From assembly GCA_046263155.1 (NCBI GenBank), contig JBHELF010000097.1, positions 1 through 33,399 on the forward strand: DNA of 33,399 bases, written 5' to 3'. Source of the stretch: DATADF01 sp046263155 (GTDB lineage Bacteria; Actinomycetota; CADDZG01; WHSQ01). Shown in pieces: positions 20,917 through 28,495 of the stretch (the stretch's first letter is position 1; each line of letters opens with the position of its first letter). The notes below the pieces were generated by a model. It saw nothing but the letters and a program-made list of their open reading frames with translations. It had not been told where the DNA came from and searched no databases. The position numbers and the translations under genes are program-made.

Positions 20917-23031
20917 ATGGCCCAACAGGATGCTCGCCGAGCGAACCGCTACTTCGTGCTCGTCTCCGCAGTGGGGCTTGGTCTCCTGGTTCTCCTCGCG
21001 GCATTTGAGGGCATCCCGCGTTTGCTCGATTCGTCGCGACAGTTCTGGGTGTTCGCGTTGTTCGTCTTCGTCGGCGAGCTTCTTCCGATAAAGGTCCCGC
21101 GGGGCGAGAGGCACGAAGAGGTAAGTACGGGCATTACCTTCTCGTTTGCCCTCGTGCTGACGGCCGGCGTCGGGGCGGCGGTAGTGATTCAGGCGCTCGC
21201 TTCATTGATGGCGGCTGGGGTTCGACGGAAGCCGATCCGCAGGACATTCTTCAACATGGGTCAGTACACGCTGGCACTCTCGGCGACGAGCGGCGTACTA
21301 AAATCAATCGAGAGTCTCGGTCGTTTCCGTGGCGGAGCCGAGCTCACCGCAGGCGATCTTCCCGCGATGCTTTTAGCGGCGATCGTCTTCTTCGTGGTCA
21401 GCCGAGTCCTCACGAGCACGGCCTTTGCTCTCGACGAGGACGTGCCGGCTCCCGACGTGATCAAGCGCGACCTGCTCTTCCAGGCGATGACCCGCGGGGC
21501 ACTCCTAGCGCTGTCGCCCGTGGTTATCGTCATCTCCCAGGGGGTCGGCCTCTGGTTGATCCCGCTCGTGACCCTGCCCATCGGTGCCGTCTTCCGTAGC
21601 GCCAACGTCGAGAACCTGAGGCTCGTAAACAAACTGCAGGGCTCCCTCGAGCAATTGGTCGAACTCAACGATCTGAACAAGCATCAGGCGCTTCACGACT
21701 ATCTGACGAATTTGCCGAACCGGACTTTGTTCCAGGACCGTCTGCGCCAGGCCATCCTTCAAAGCCAGCGCGATGGGCAGGGAGCGACCGTGATGATCAT
21801 AGATCTGGACCGCTTCAAAGAGATCAACGACACTCTGGGCCACCATCACGGCGACATGCTTCTGCGGCAGGTGGGTCCCCGTCTGCACGACGTTCTCCGT
21901 GTCAGCGACACCGTGGCGAGACTTGGCGGCGATGAGTTCGCCGTCCTGCTGCCCAACATCGGCTCGGCGGAGGCGGCGAGGCGAGTGGCCAAGAAGATTC
22001 AGAGCGCGCTCGAGCGGCCCTTCCGCATCAATGCAATGAGTCTGGACGTGGAAGCCAGTATCGGAATCACGCTCTATCCCGAGCACGGGGAGGACGTCGA
22101 GGGGCTTATCCGGCGCGCGGACGTAGCGATGTACGTCGCCAAGGACGAGCGCACGAAGATCCAGGTCTACTCGCCGGAGCACGATCCCCACAGCCCAGGA
22201 CGGCTGGCGCTCGTGGGTGAACTACGTCGTGCCATGCGCAACTACGAGCTGGATCTCTACTACCAGCCGCAAGTCGACCTCGCAACGGACCGGATCACCG
22301 GCGTCGAGGCACTGCTGCGCTGGGACCATCCCGAGCACGGATTGATGACGCCGGGACAATTCATCCCTCTGGCCGAACAGACCGGTCTGATCAGGTCGCT
22401 CTCGCTACATGTTCTCGACCTCGCGCTGAAGCAATGCCGTCACTGGCGTGACGACGGTCTAGGAGTAAGCGTCTCGGTGAATCTTCCCGCGTGGAACTTC
22501 GTCGATCTGAAGCTGCCCGGCGAGGTCGCGGCATTGCTCAGGAAGTGGAACCTCGAGCCGGCGGACCTGATTCTCGAGATCACCGAGAGCACGATCATGT
22601 CCGATCGACAGGGGGGCGGGGAGGTCCTGACTAAGTTGAGCGAGATGGGCGTCGGTCTGTCGATCGACGACTTCGGCACGGGATATTCATCGCTCGCGTA
22701 CCTCAAGCACCTTCCGATCAAAGAGATCAAGATCGACAAATCGTTTGTGTTGAATATGGTCGAGGACGAGAACGACGCCAAGATCGTGCGCTCCACGATC
22801 GATCTGGGACGGAACCTCGGCTTGCGTGTGGTCGCCGAGGGGGTTGAGAACAAAGAGACACTCGACCTCCTCACCGAATTGGGTTGTCAAATCGCACAGG
22901 GTTTCTATCTCGGTGAACCGTTGCCGGCGACTCATCTCCCCGAGTTGATACGAACTCGAACCAGCCCGCAGCAGGCTTTGCCGGTCGATAAGACCCCCGA
23001 GGGCCTCTCGCTCGCGCCGAACCTTCCTTAA
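20917..23031 (+). CDS. Membrane-bound GGDEF-EAL c-di-GMP turnover protein
   Basis: The 704-residue protein begins three bases after tadC. Residues 1-230 contain about six membrane helices and match no sensor family I can name with certainty; they are reminiscent of MASE-type integral sensors. The cyclase domain has LTNLPNRTLF, IDLDRFKEINDTLGHHHGD, GGDEF at 337-341, and an RxxD inhibitory site (RVSD, 328-331). The phosphodiesterase domain has EAL at 464-466 (GVEALLRWDHP), LEITES (E554), DDFGTGYSS (584-592), K608 in KIDKSF, and AEGVE. Both sets of catalytic residues look intact, so it may make or degrade c-di-GMP depending on its input. Its position at the end of the pilus operon suggests control of pilus use or surface attachment. 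Confidence 0.94.
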   Translation: MAQQDARRANRYFVLVSAVGLGLLVLLAAFEGIPRLLDSSRQFWVFALFVFVGELLPIKVPRGERHEEVSTGITFSFALVLTAGVGAAVVIQALASLMAAGVRRKPIRRTFFNMGQYTLALSATSGVLKSIESLGRFRGGAELTAGDLPAMLLAAIVFFVVSRVLTSTAFALDEDVPAPDVIKRDLLFQAMTRGALLALSPVVIVISQGVGLWLIPLVTLPIGAVFRSANVENLRLVNKLQGSLEQLVELNDLNKHQALHDYLTNLPNRTLFQDRLRQAILQSQRDGQGATVMIIDLDRFKEINDTLGHHHGDMLLRQVGPRLHDVLRVSDTVARLGGDEFAVLLPNIGSAEAARRVAKKIQSALERPFRINAMSLDVEASIGITLYPEHGEDVEGLIRRADVAMYVAKDERTKIQVYSPEHDPHSPGRLALVGELRRAMRNYELDLYYQPQVDLATDRITGVEALLRWDHPEHGLMTPGQFIPLAEQTGLIRSLSLHVLDLALKQCRHWRDDGLGVSVSVNLPAWNFVDLKLPGEVAALLRKWNLEPADLILEITESTIMSDRQGGGEVLTKLSEMGVGLSIDDFGTGYSSLAYLKHLPIKEIKIDKSFVLNMVEDENDAKIVRSTIDLGRNLGLRVVAEGVENKETLDLLTELGCQIAQGFYLGEPLPATHLPELIRTRTSPQQALPVDKTPEGLSLAPNLP

Positions 23032-23039
23032 CGTTCCTT

Positions 23040-23059
23040 ACCCCTCTATTTTTTGGGGT
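23040..23059 (+). terminator. Possible weak terminator after the pilus operon
   Basis: ACCCC (23040-23044) can pair with GGGGT (23055-23059) around a ten-base loop that contains six T residues. The stem is short and the T-run is in the loop rather than after it, so I rate this low. Confidence 0.25.
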
Positions 23060-23154
23060 GGGCGGGTGGCCTACGAAGCCGACCAGCGCCGGGGGGAGTG
23101 CTCGGTTTGGTTGGTTGGGCCGCGGGGCAGAACTCAAGTGCCCAGAAGGTATCT

Positions 23155-23161
23155 AAGGAGG
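23155..23161 (+). promoter_or_regulatory. Ribosome-binding site of the small acidic secreted protein
   Basis: AAGGAGG sits five bases before ATG 23167. It selects this codon over the longer open frame beginning at 23053. Confidence 0.75.
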
Positions 23162-23166
23162 CCCCC

Positions 23167-23355
23167 ATGTTTTGGATTCGCGAGAATTCGCTGTCTCGCT
23201 GGCTGTTCGCGCTCATATTGGCATTCGGCCTCTCCACGTCGGCCTGCGTATTCGATACCGACGACGACGACACAGAGGAGGTAGAGGTCGACGAAGAAGA
23301 CGACGACGCCGAAGTGGACACCGAGGTCGAGATAGAGGATGAGGCGACGCCGTGA
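23167..23355 (+). CDS. Small secreted or lipid-anchored highly acidic protein
   Basis: A 62-residue product from ATG 23167, supported by AAGGAGG. Residues 1-27 form a signal sequence (basic SLSRW then a hydrophobic run) ending LSTSAC. The cysteine suggests a lipoprotein, but the residue at -3 is threonine rather than Leu/Val/Ile, so the lipobox is imperfect. Everything after residue 29 is low-complexity acidic sequence: four aspartates in DTDDDD, then alternating Glu/Asp with Val and Thr (EVEVDEEDDDAEVDTEVEIEDE). No fold is expected; a cation- or metal-binding tail is plausible. Its stop overlaps the GTG of the cupredoxin gene (GTGA), so the two are coupled. The acidic tail resembles that of the cupredoxin. 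Confidence 0.75.
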   Translation: MFWIRENSLSRWLFALILAFGLSTSACVFDTDDDDTEEVEVDEEDDDAEVDTEVEIEDEATP

Positions 23356-23828
23356 GGTTCTCGCTTCGAGCGATCGCGTGCGCGTCGGCGATCCTGGTCG
23401 CCTTCCCGGGTTGTGTCCTGAACGATGATGACGAGGCACCGGGCGCCGTGACACGGGTCGAGGTCACTGCCTCCGACTTCTCTTTCGATCCCACCACGCT
23501 GTTGTTCGATGTCGGTGCCACCGCGGAAGTCGATTTCAACAACATCGGATCGGTCCTGCACTCCTTCACCGTTCCGGATTTCGATATCGAGGTTGAAGCC
23601 GAGGGCGGAGAGAGCCAGAGCCTCACCTTTGCAGTCACCGATGAGCCGGGCTCCTATGAGTTCTTTTGCAAGTACCACCCGAACGAGATGATGGGAACCA
23701 TCTCGATCGGGGGAGTCAACGCTCCGGGCGATGTGGTCGATGACGATGTCGACGTCGACACGGAGATCGAGACCGAAACCGAGACCGACGGAACGGAAGT
23801 CGAAACCGAGACCGAGTTCGACTACTAG
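23352..23828 (+). CDS. Cupredoxin-domain secreted protein with acidic tail
   Basis: The GTG at 23352 overlaps the preceding stop and gives 158 residues. The N-terminus is a signal peptide ending AFPGC, a possible but atypical lipid-attachment cysteine at 21. Residues ~32-120 are a plastocyanin-like cupredoxin: VEVTASDFSFDP, the loop GSVLHSFTVP with ligand H70, and FFCKYHPNEMMGTI with C106, H109 and M113 or M114 as the other type 1 copper ligands. It could carry electrons or hold copper outside the membrane. The last ~30 residues are a Glu/Asp/Thr-rich acidic repeat (TETETDGTEVETETE). The upstream small protein has a similar tail, so the two may act together. No copper transporter or oxidase gene is adjacent. 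Confidence 0.88.
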   Translation: MRFSLRAIACASAILVAFPGCVLNDDDEAPGAVTRVEVTASDFSFDPTTLLFDVGATAEVDFNNIGSVLHSFTVPDFDIEVEAEGGESQSLTFAVTDEPGSYEFFCKYHPNEMMGTISIGGVNAPGDVVDDDVDVDTEIETETETDGTEVETETEFDY

Positions 23829-23890
23829 ATCGTCTATCCCCCGGGGCGCCGAGGCCCGCAGCGCTACTTGTTGCCTTACTCTTTGCGGTC

Positions 23891-25573
23891 ATGCTCAAGG
23901 CGGCGACGGCTCGTTCCCTTCACGCGGCTCTCGGTGAGTTGCGGGCGGCTCTCGCCGGAGCGCGCCTCGACCTCGAGGCACCAGGCGCGCCGGGGATACG
24001 CCGGCTGCGTCGCGAGCTCGTAGCACAGATCGATGATTACCTTCGGCCGCGTCTCGCGGACGTGGAGGCCCCCCTCCTCGTAGTGGTTGGGGGCTCGACC
24101 GGGGCGGGCAAGTCCACTTTGGTAAACAGCATCGTGGGTTGGGAGATCTCTCCCGCCGGCGTTGTGCGACCCACCACGCGCGTTCCGGTTCTGGTCTGTA
24201 ATACGGCAGATCTCGATTGGTTCTCGATCAACCGCGTCCTCCCGGAGTTTGCGCGGCGGGCTCGCCCTCGGTCCGATGAAGAGAAAGTCCTGCGAGTCGT
24301 CGGGGATGAGGATCTACCTCCCGGCGTAGCCCTGCTCGATGCGCCGGATATCGACTCCGTCGTCCGGAAGAACCGCGACGTCTCGAGCCAACTCCTCGCC
24401 GCGGCGGACGCCTGGATGTTCGTAGTCACTGCCGCTCGCTACGCGGACGCCATCCCCTGGGACTTTTTGAGAGAGGCCTCGGAGCGGAAGGTCTCTCTCG
24501 TCGTCGTTTTGAATCGAGTCCCGGAGGAAGCCGAGCGCGAGGTTCCCGACGACTTGATCGACCGGCTGGTTGCCGAAGGACTCGAGGGAATCACCGTTTT
24601 CGTCGTGCCCGAATCCGAGCTCGACGACGGCCTGCTGCCCGAGGACAACGTAGGACCGCTGTGGGATTGGGTTGACGGACTAGGCACCCGGCGTCGGTCG
24701 CGTCGAGCCATGGTGCTGGCCACTCTCAATGGAACGCTCGACAGCTTCGGCCCGCGAGTCGAGGCCGTTGCTGCACAAATCGATTGGCACAGGCGACAGA
24801 TCGACGACCTTCGCATCGGGCTTAAAGAGGTTTTCAGCCAGACGGTCCTGGAGCTGGAGGAGGCTCTGAGCGACGGCCTGCTCTTGCGCGGGGAGGCGCT
24901 TGCTCGCTGGGAGGAGCTACTGGGAAGTGGCGAGTTGACGACGGGAGCGAGCTCTGCCGCGGACTGGCTCAGGGATCGTGTCGCGTACGCGTTCTCAAGT
25001 CGACCCTGGGCGGCGCAGGAAGTCCGGGAAGCCATAGAGAGCAACTTCCTGACGGTGGTAAACGACGCCTTCGATCGTGGAGCGCGCCGAGCGCGGGAAC
25101 TGATCGACTCGTCGCCGGCGCGCAGTTTGGCTCGTGGGAAGCCAGATCTGGGGCAGGCCGGGGCGAGTTCGGAGGAAGACGCTACAGAGCAACTGCGTGA
25201 ATGGCAGCGGCATGCCGAACAGCTCGCCTCGGATCAATCAACGGCGCGCCAGACGAGCGATCGACTGCTCTCACTCGGTGTGGACGGTGTTGCCCTTGGT
25301 GTGATGCTTGCTGCGCTCTCGGAGCCTCGCGGCCACCGAGCACCTCCGCCCCCGGGACCGGCGCTGGGTAAGACGCGCGAACTTCTGGTGTTGCTGTTCG
25401 GCGACGAAGGCGCGCATGAATTGATCGCGCGGGCTCGACGCTTCTTGCTGGAGCGGGTGCGCACGTTGACTCAACATGAGCGGGGGCGCTACCAAGGCTT
25501 TCTGGATTCGGTCGCTCCTGAGGAACCGGCGGAGATAAGGGCCGCCGCCCGCGCGGTTCAGGAGGCACGCTGA
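23891..25573 (+). CDS. Dynamin-like GTPase, first of a tandem pair
   Basis: The 560-residue protein has a GTPase domain with G1 GGSTGAGKST (67-76), a G2-like RPTTRVPVLV (threonines 95-96) and G3 DAPDIDSV (150-157). The G4 position reads NRVP (208-211) instead of NKxD, so guanine specificity is uncertain. The C-terminal half is long and helical with acidic and basic stretches (about 290-450). A hydrophobic segment around 465-480 (VDGVALGVMLAALS) could touch membrane; there is no clear transmembrane pair. The wording GGSTGAGKS with PTTR is typical of actinobacterial dynamin-family proteins that sit next to a YfjP-like GTPase. Bacterial dynamin-like proteins remodel membranes, for example in division or repair. 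The next gene starts within its stop codon (TGATG). Confidence 0.87.
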   Translation: MLKAATARSLHAALGELRAALAGARLDLEAPGAPGIRRLRRELVAQIDDYLRPRLADVEAPLLVVVGGSTGAGKSTLVNSIVGWEISPAGVVRPTTRVPVLVCNTADLDWFSINRVLPEFARRARPRSDEEKVLRVVGDEDLPPGVALLDAPDIDSVVRKNRDVSSQLLAAADAWMFVVTAARYADAIPWDFLREASERKVSLVVVLNRVPEEAEREVPDDLIDRLVAEGLEGITVFVVPESELDDGLLPEDNVGPLWDWVDGLGTRRRSRRAMVLATLNGTLDSFGPRVEAVAAQIDWHRRQIDDLRIGLKEVFSQTVLELEEALSDGLLLRGEALARWEELLGSGELTTGASSAADWLRDRVAYAFSSRPWAAQEVREAIESNFLTVVNDAFDRGARRARELIDSSPARSLARGKPDLGQAGASSEEDATEQLREWQRHAEQLASDQSTARQTSDRLLSLGVDGVALGVMLAALSEPRGHRAPPPPGPALGKTRELLVLLFGDEGAHELIARARRFLLERVRTLTQHERGRYQGFLDSVAPEEPAEIRAAARAVQEAR

Positions 25574-27171
25574 TGCCTGGAGGAGCGATGCTCGCGAGCG
25601 TCGACGCGCGTCTGGCCGCGCTCGCCGAGGCCCTCGAGGCGGCGGAGAATAGGCTGCCTACGGGCGAGATAGGTCTCGGGCAACAGACTCTCGCCCGTGC
25701 GGGTCGACGTCGCAATCTGGCTCCAGAGTTGACCGTCGCGGCGCTCGCCGGCGCAACCGGCAGCGGAAAATCCTCGCTGTTCAATCTCATAGTGGGGCGC
25801 AATGTCTCTGAAGTGGGAGTTATCAGGCCTACGACTTCCGAGCCGCTCGCATGTACGTGGGGCGAGACGCCGGCCGAGGGATTGCTCGAATGGCTACAGA
25901 TCGCCCGTCGGCACCGCATGGATGGCCGCGTCCCGAATCTCGACGGGCTCATACTGATCGATCTCCCGGACCATGACTCGGTGGAGCAAAGCCACAGACT
26001 CGAGGTCGACCGTCTGGTCCAGATGGTGGACATGCTCGTCTGGGTCGTGGACCCGGAGAAGTACGCGGATGCCGCGTTGCACGACCGTTATCTGCGCCCG
26101 CTTGCTGCATATGCGGACGTGATCCTGGTGGTGCTCAACAAAGTGGATCGATTGATGGAAGGCCAGCGGCGCCAGTGCGCACGCGATCTCCGAAGGCTTC
26201 TTCGAGAAGATGGGTTGGACTCCGTACCCCTCTTGGTTACGTCGGCGCTAACCGGTGAGGGAATCGATGAGCTGCGGGAAGAGTTCGCGCGAAAGGTCGC
26301 TACCAAGCGAGCAGCCGCCGAGCGGCTCCTGGCCGACATCGAGCTGACGACCCGTTTTCTCGGAAGCGCTTGCGATCCGGCCGTCCAAGCTCCCCCCATT
26401 GCTCCGCCCGCGCGCGCTCGATTGGTGAGCGAACTCTCAGACGCGGCAGGACTGGATCTCGTCGCCGAGGCGGTTCGGCGCTCGCATCGTCACCGCGCGC
26501 GACTGACGACGGGCTGGCCGCCGACACGCTGGCTGCGGCGCGTGCGAGTGGATGCACTCACACGTTTGGCCCCGTCGGGTGCTCATTCCATCCGGACTCG
26601 TTCGCCTCTTGCCCCACCGGCCCCGGTGCAGCAGGCTCGCGTCGGCCAGGCGCTCCAGGAGTTGGCGCTCGGTGCCGGCGCCAGGCTTCCTCGTCCCTGG
26701 CCTCATCGAATCAACGCGGTATTGGAAGCGAATCGCGAGGAGCTTGCCGACCGATTGGACAAAGGCGTCGCAGCTACTTATTTCGGAGAGCAACAGCACC
26801 CACGTTGGTGGGCGGTTGCCAACATGTTGCAAGCGTTTCTCACGATAGCGTCGTTCACCGGTGCGCTGTGGATTGGGTTGTTGCTGGTCCTAGATGCTCT
26901 GGAACTGCCTCGCGAAACCGTTGCTCGATTCCTGGGCGTGCCGGTCCCCGTGTTACTTGTGGGTTTTGGAGTCGTGGCCGGGATCCTTCTGGGGATCGTT
27001 TGCTCACAGCTTGCGCACGCGGAGTCCCTGCGACGCAAGGAGCGCGCACGCAGCACGCTTGAGGCCGGAATAGCGGGCCTCGCCTATGAGCTGGCGGTCG
27101 AGCCGGTCCAGCGGGAGCTGCGCGCGTATAACAAATTGTGTGCTGCCTTACAGAGAGCGCGAGGTGCCTAG
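25573..27171 (+). CDS. YfjP-like membrane GTPase, second of a tandem pair
   Basis: The 532-residue protein has complete GTPase motifs: G1 GATGSGKSS (60-68), G2-like RPTTSEP (85-91), G3 DLPDHD (130-135), G4 NKVD (189-192) and G5 SALTGEG (224-230). A linker region holds GWPPTRWLRRVRVDALTRL, a segment conserved in actinobacterial homologues. Two membrane helices at about 416-440 and 456-478 form a hairpin, followed by a basic helical C-terminus. It shares G2 and G3 context and a ...YADA... strand with the upstream GTPase, so the pair looks like diverged duplicates. This one keeps full GTP-recognition motifs and the membrane anchor. They are translationally coupled and probably form a heteromeric complex at the membrane. 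Confidence 0.88.
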   Translation: MPGGAMLASVDARLAALAEALEAAENRLPTGEIGLGQQTLARAGRRRNLAPELTVAALAGATGSGKSSLFNLIVGRNVSEVGVIRPTTSEPLACTWGETPAEGLLEWLQIARRHRMDGRVPNLDGLILIDLPDHDSVEQSHRLEVDRLVQMVDMLVWVVDPEKYADAALHDRYLRPLAAYADVILVVLNKVDRLMEGQRRQCARDLRRLLREDGLDSVPLLVTSALTGEGIDELREEFARKVATKRAAAERLLADIELTTRFLGSACDPAVQAPPIAPPARARLVSELSDAAGLDLVAEAVRRSHRHRARLTTGWPPTRWLRRVRVDALTRLAPSGAHSIRTRSPLAPPAPVQQARVGQALQELALGAGARLPRPWPHRINAVLEANREELADRLDKGVAATYFGEQQHPRWWAVANMLQAFLTIASFTGALWIGLLLVLDALELPRETVARFLGVPVPVLLVGFGVVAGILLGIVCSQLAHAESLRRKERARSTLEAGIAGLAYELAVEPVQRELRAYNKLCAALQRARGA

Positions 27172-27208
27172 CGCGGAGGGGCGCTCGAATCTGACGCGGG
27201 GCCAGAAG

Positions 27209-27610
27209 ATGCGTCGTGCGATCGCGACCCTCGGCGGGGTTCTTAGCCTGGTTTTGGGGACCGCCGTCGGCCTGGATGATCACTTCCCCTGGGGGCCCTT
27301 CCGGATGTACTCGACGACCACGACGGATCGCGTGACCGTCTTGCTCTTTGAAGGCGTAACGACGGACGGCCGCGAAGTCTCACTCGCCTCCAGCGCCTTC
27401 GGGTTACGGCCCGCCGAGATGCACGGGCAGATCGCACAATTCGAGCCGGATCTCGAAGAACTATTGGCCCGACTCGTTGCCAGCTATGCGTCTCGTCATC
27501 CCACCGAAGAGCCGCTCGCGCGGCTGGAGCTCTCCTACGGCGTGCATGTTCTAGAAGAGGGGCGTTCGGTCGATTACCGGGAGCAGGTCTTGGCGGCCTG
27601 GACCGGATGA
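27209..27610 (+). CDS. Small membrane-anchored protein paired with the HTTM gene
   Basis: From ATG 27209 the protein has 133 residues; a GTG at 27164 overlapping the previous stop would add 15 residues and cannot be excluded. An N-terminal hydrophobic helix (about 4-21, IATLGGVLSLVLGTAVGL) leads to DDHFPWGPFRMYSTTT. The P-x-GPFRMYS segment resembles the P-F-x-x-Y/R-M-Y/F-S motif of small proteins encoded next to HTTM-family genes. The rest is a mixed domain rich in Leu and Glu with no cysteines (FEPDLEELLARLVASY, GVHVLEEGRSVDYREQVLAAW). It is probably external, anchored by the N-terminal helix. Function is unknown. Its TGA overlaps the ATG of the HTTM gene (ATGA), strong evidence that the two work as a unit. 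Confidence 0.75.
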   Translation: MRRAIATLGGVLSLVLGTAVGLDDHFPWGPFRMYSTTTTDRVTVLLFEGVTTDGREVSLASSAFGLRPAEMHGQIAQFEPDLEELLARLVASYASRHPTEEPLARLELSYGVHVLEEGRSVDYREQVLAAWTG

Positions 27611-28494
27611 CGGGGTTTCGCGACCTAGGGCGGCGGGTTTACGGCTGGATGTTCATGCCCGCTCCCCGCAGTCGCGTGGCGGTATTCCGAGCCATCGTGT
27701 ACTCGTTCATCTTCGTCGACGTTTTCTTGACGACCTCGTGGATAGCCGGACACGGCGATCTTCCCACCGCGCTGTACCACCCGCTATGGCTGGGGCGCAT
27801 TCTTCATCTACCCGCACCCACGCCGGTGATGGTGGCTTTAGTACAAGCGGCCCTGTTGTTGCTGGCGGCGGTCGCTGCATTCGGTCGGGCGCCGCGTGCC
27901 GCGGGAGCGGGAGTTGCCGTCCTCTACCTGCTGTGGCTGCTGATTGGATTTTCCTACGGCAAGGTCGATCACGACCGCGTGGCTTTTCTCGTGGCGCTGG
28001 CGGTGTTACCGACGGTGGGACGAGCCGGGTTCCACGGCGGCGTTTCTGACGAGGCAGCCGGGTGGGCGTTGCGCTTCGTGCAAATAGCCGTCGTGTTGAC
28101 ATACTTCCTGGCCGCCTTCGCGAAACTGAGATTTGGCGGTATCGAATGGTTGACCGGGGCGACCCTCGCGCGAGCAGTAATTCGACGGGGAACGTGGTTG
28201 GCGACCCCTCTGCTGGAGATTCCTTGGGCGCTTCAAGGTCTTCAGTTCCTCATTGTGCTCTTTGAGCTGAGCAGTCCATTGCTGCTCGTGCGCGGCCGAA
28301 TCGGACGCGCAGTCCTGGCCGTGGCGGCCGGTTTTCATCTCGTGACCTATGCCTCGATCACCATCATCTTTCTGCCTCACGTGGTGTGCCTGCTTACTTT
28401 CCTTCCGCTCGAGAGGGTGCCTGAGAAGATCGCGAGCATGAGTGCCCTCCTGCGTCGACGAGTAATGCCGGCGGGAGCGGGCGGAGATCGATGA
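27607..28494 (+). CDS. HTTM-family (vitamin K-dependent carboxylase-like) membrane protein
   Basis: The 295-residue protein has about seven to eight hydrophobic helices. Its wording fits the HTTM domain, named for resemblance to the membrane part of vitamin K-dependent gamma-carboxylase: RAIVYSFIFVDVFLT in the first helix, YHPLWLGRILHLP, the loop YGKVDHDRVAFLVALAVLP, QIAVVLTYFLAAFAKLRFGGIEWLTG with the family's conserved lysine, and FHLVTYASITIIFLPHVVCLLTFLP. Bacterial members are largely uncharacterised; an enzyme acting on quinone-like or lipid substrates is a guess from the homology. It overlaps the small PWGPFRMYS protein by four bases. The ABC importer gene begins two bases after its stop. 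Confidence 0.85.
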   Translation: MTGFRDLGRRVYGWMFMPAPRSRVAVFRAIVYSFIFVDVFLTTSWIAGHGDLPTALYHPLWLGRILHLPAPTPVMVALVQAALLLLAAVAAFGRAPRAAGAGVAVLYLLWLLIGFSYGKVDHDRVAFLVALAVLPTVGRAGFHGGVSDEAAGWALRFVQIAVVLTYFLAAFAKLRFGGIEWLTGATLARAVIRRGTWLATPLLEIPWALQGLQFLIVLFELSSPLLLVRGRIGRAVLAVAAGFHLVTYASITIIFLPHVVCLLTFLPLERVPEKIASMSALLRRRVMPAGAGGDR

Positions 28495-28495
28495 G

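Noticed and set aside
20287..21114. A 275-codon minus-strand frame opposite tadC and the GGDEF-EAL gene
   Set aside because: It spans two real genes on the other strand and shows no domain.
23072..23154. Structured leader or riboswitch before the acidic protein gene
   Set aside because: Only a five-pair hairpin (23125-23143) is visible and no known riboswitch core can be recognised.
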